From Hydractinia symbiolongicarpus (lineage: Eukaryota > Cnidaria > Hydrozoa > Anthoathecata > Hydractiniidae), in contig NC_079881.1 in assembly GCF_029227915.1 (NCBI RefSeq), forward strand, positions 12,439,501-12,499,500: 60,000 nt of DNA, given 5' to 3'. Every line of letters starts with the position of its first letter. The first letter of the stretch is position 1. Below, one piece after another: positions 59,255 through 60,000 of this stretch. A program made the position numbers and the translations under genes. Under the pieces are notes generated by a model. That model saw nothing but the letters and a program-made list of their open reading frames with translations, had not been told where the DNA came from and ran no database searches.

Positions 59255-59756
59255 CTAAAACAGAAAAACTTGAAATTAGAGTTTCTTTTAAGTTGCACAA
59301 TCATATTTTTTCACTGAATTACTAATGAAAAACCCAAACAATTTGTTTAGGAAAATTATGTAAGGAATGCTGACTAGGTTTTTTGTTTACACAAAAAAAG
59401 CTTGGTCCTATCAAAATTTGGGGCAAATTTAATGAAAAAATTTACCATGGCTTTCTTTGCACTCTTTTTGTTTGGACAAGCAGTCAAAGGTTAACAAGAA
59501 GCACTATACGCAGCAAGACTATACGCAGCAACACAATCGGGTACAATTAACAAAGTCCCAGCATTACTTTCAAATCTAAACGTCAGTAGAACAAAACGGC
59601 GTCTACAAACAAACCTTCCTTACCCTTGCCAGCAGTAAAAATTGTAATTTGGAGACAAATACTGAAATCAACTAATCCAAAAACAGATTGTCAGATATCC
59701 AGAGCCTACAACAGACTATAGGGGCATTTGATAAGAAGCAGTTTCACTTCAAAAGA

Positions 59757-60000
59757 AAATGGGCAGTGAAACGGGGAGGTTTGGACTATTTAAAAAAATT
59801 GATATGAGAATGGTTAGGTGAATGTGTAATACCAGTTTGAGAGACAGAAAGAGATCAGATAAGCTAAGAAGCAGGCTAGGTATCCATAGCATTACAGATA
59901 TTATTCAAATGGGAAGATTGACTTGGTTGAGACACTTGGGAAAGAAAGTGTAAAGACTTGATAGTTCCTGAGGCAAAGCCTAAAAGGTAGACCGAGAAAG
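59757..60000 (+). pseudogene. LINE C-terminal fragment, runs off the window end
   Basis: Reads KWAVKRGGLDYLKK, then (after a frame slip) MRMVR, then SLRDRKRSDKLRSRLGIHSI and MGRLTWLRHLGKK. This is the familiar segment after the RT of non-LTR elements (MVRWMCGVxLRDRxxSxELRxRLGI...RWxGHVxRK). It contains stops and frame changes and lies opposite in strand to NUBP1, in or upstream of its introns. Confidence 0.8.

Overview
This is a window of an AT-rich animal genome, not a prokaryotic one. Its genes are split by short-consensus GT-AG introns and sit in a dense mix of old transposable elements. Five metazoan housekeeping or chromatin genes can be read exon by exon. The mobile elements (Penelope-like, CR1/L2-like LINEs, BEL/Pao, PIF/Harbinger, pogo-like, Helitron, tRNA-headed SINEs) and the AT content suggest an invertebrate, most likely a cnidarian and perhaps a hydrozoan. 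That placement is inference; no marker in the window proves it.

Layout. 491-10996 (-): a complete nine-exon STUB1/CHIP gene. Its largest introns hold a nested pair of TIR elements (1342-2905, with a PIF/Harbinger-like element inside) and a perfect 40-nt hairpin (4001-4042). 11000-15000: no gene seen; a diverged ~270-bp tandem repeat lies at 11949-12740. 15075-20567 (-): a decayed pogo/Tigger-type (DDE_1) transposon split by a CR1/L2-like LINE (15618-18735) whose leader peptide ends in a 2A-like motif. 22806-26575: short satellite repeats, a 1.26-kb foldback element and a broken Penelope-like element that carries a SINE. 27280-28367: a TIR element with internal ~127-bp repeats; a second, inverted copy (about 35738-37045) has split a BEL/Pao retroelement (34600-37608). 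28866-30668 (-): a multi-exon gene or pseudogene with CARF-like, Ulp1-like protease and PHD-like parts. 32148-32429: a palindromic TA-flanked MITE related to the 1.26-kb foldback element.

38827-44203 (+): PCGF3/5, BIN3 and MPG follow one another in the same direction, about 1 kb apart. Each has a 3' splice-acceptor-like sequence just upstream of its ATG. 44656-46095: a ~36-bp minisatellite interrupted by a TTAA-type (piggyBac-like) MITE. 47502-59254 (-): the 3' five coding exons of NUBP1 (the 5' end lies beyond the window). A 10.4-kb intron in it holds a truncated LINE, a Helitron Rep fragment and (GTCT)n-bearing repeats. The window closes in a further LINE C-terminal fragment (59757-60000, +).

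The host genes have unrelated jobs: protein quality control, Polycomb repression, membrane curvature, base-excision repair and cytosolic Fe-S assembly. I see no single pathway joining them. The most unusual content is the co-oriented gene trio with shared acceptor-like leaders, the long inverted repeats, the shared SINE core, and the CARF/Ulp1/PHD gene. Coordinates of spliced genes were deduced by hand from frame, homology and GT/AG sites, without computation.
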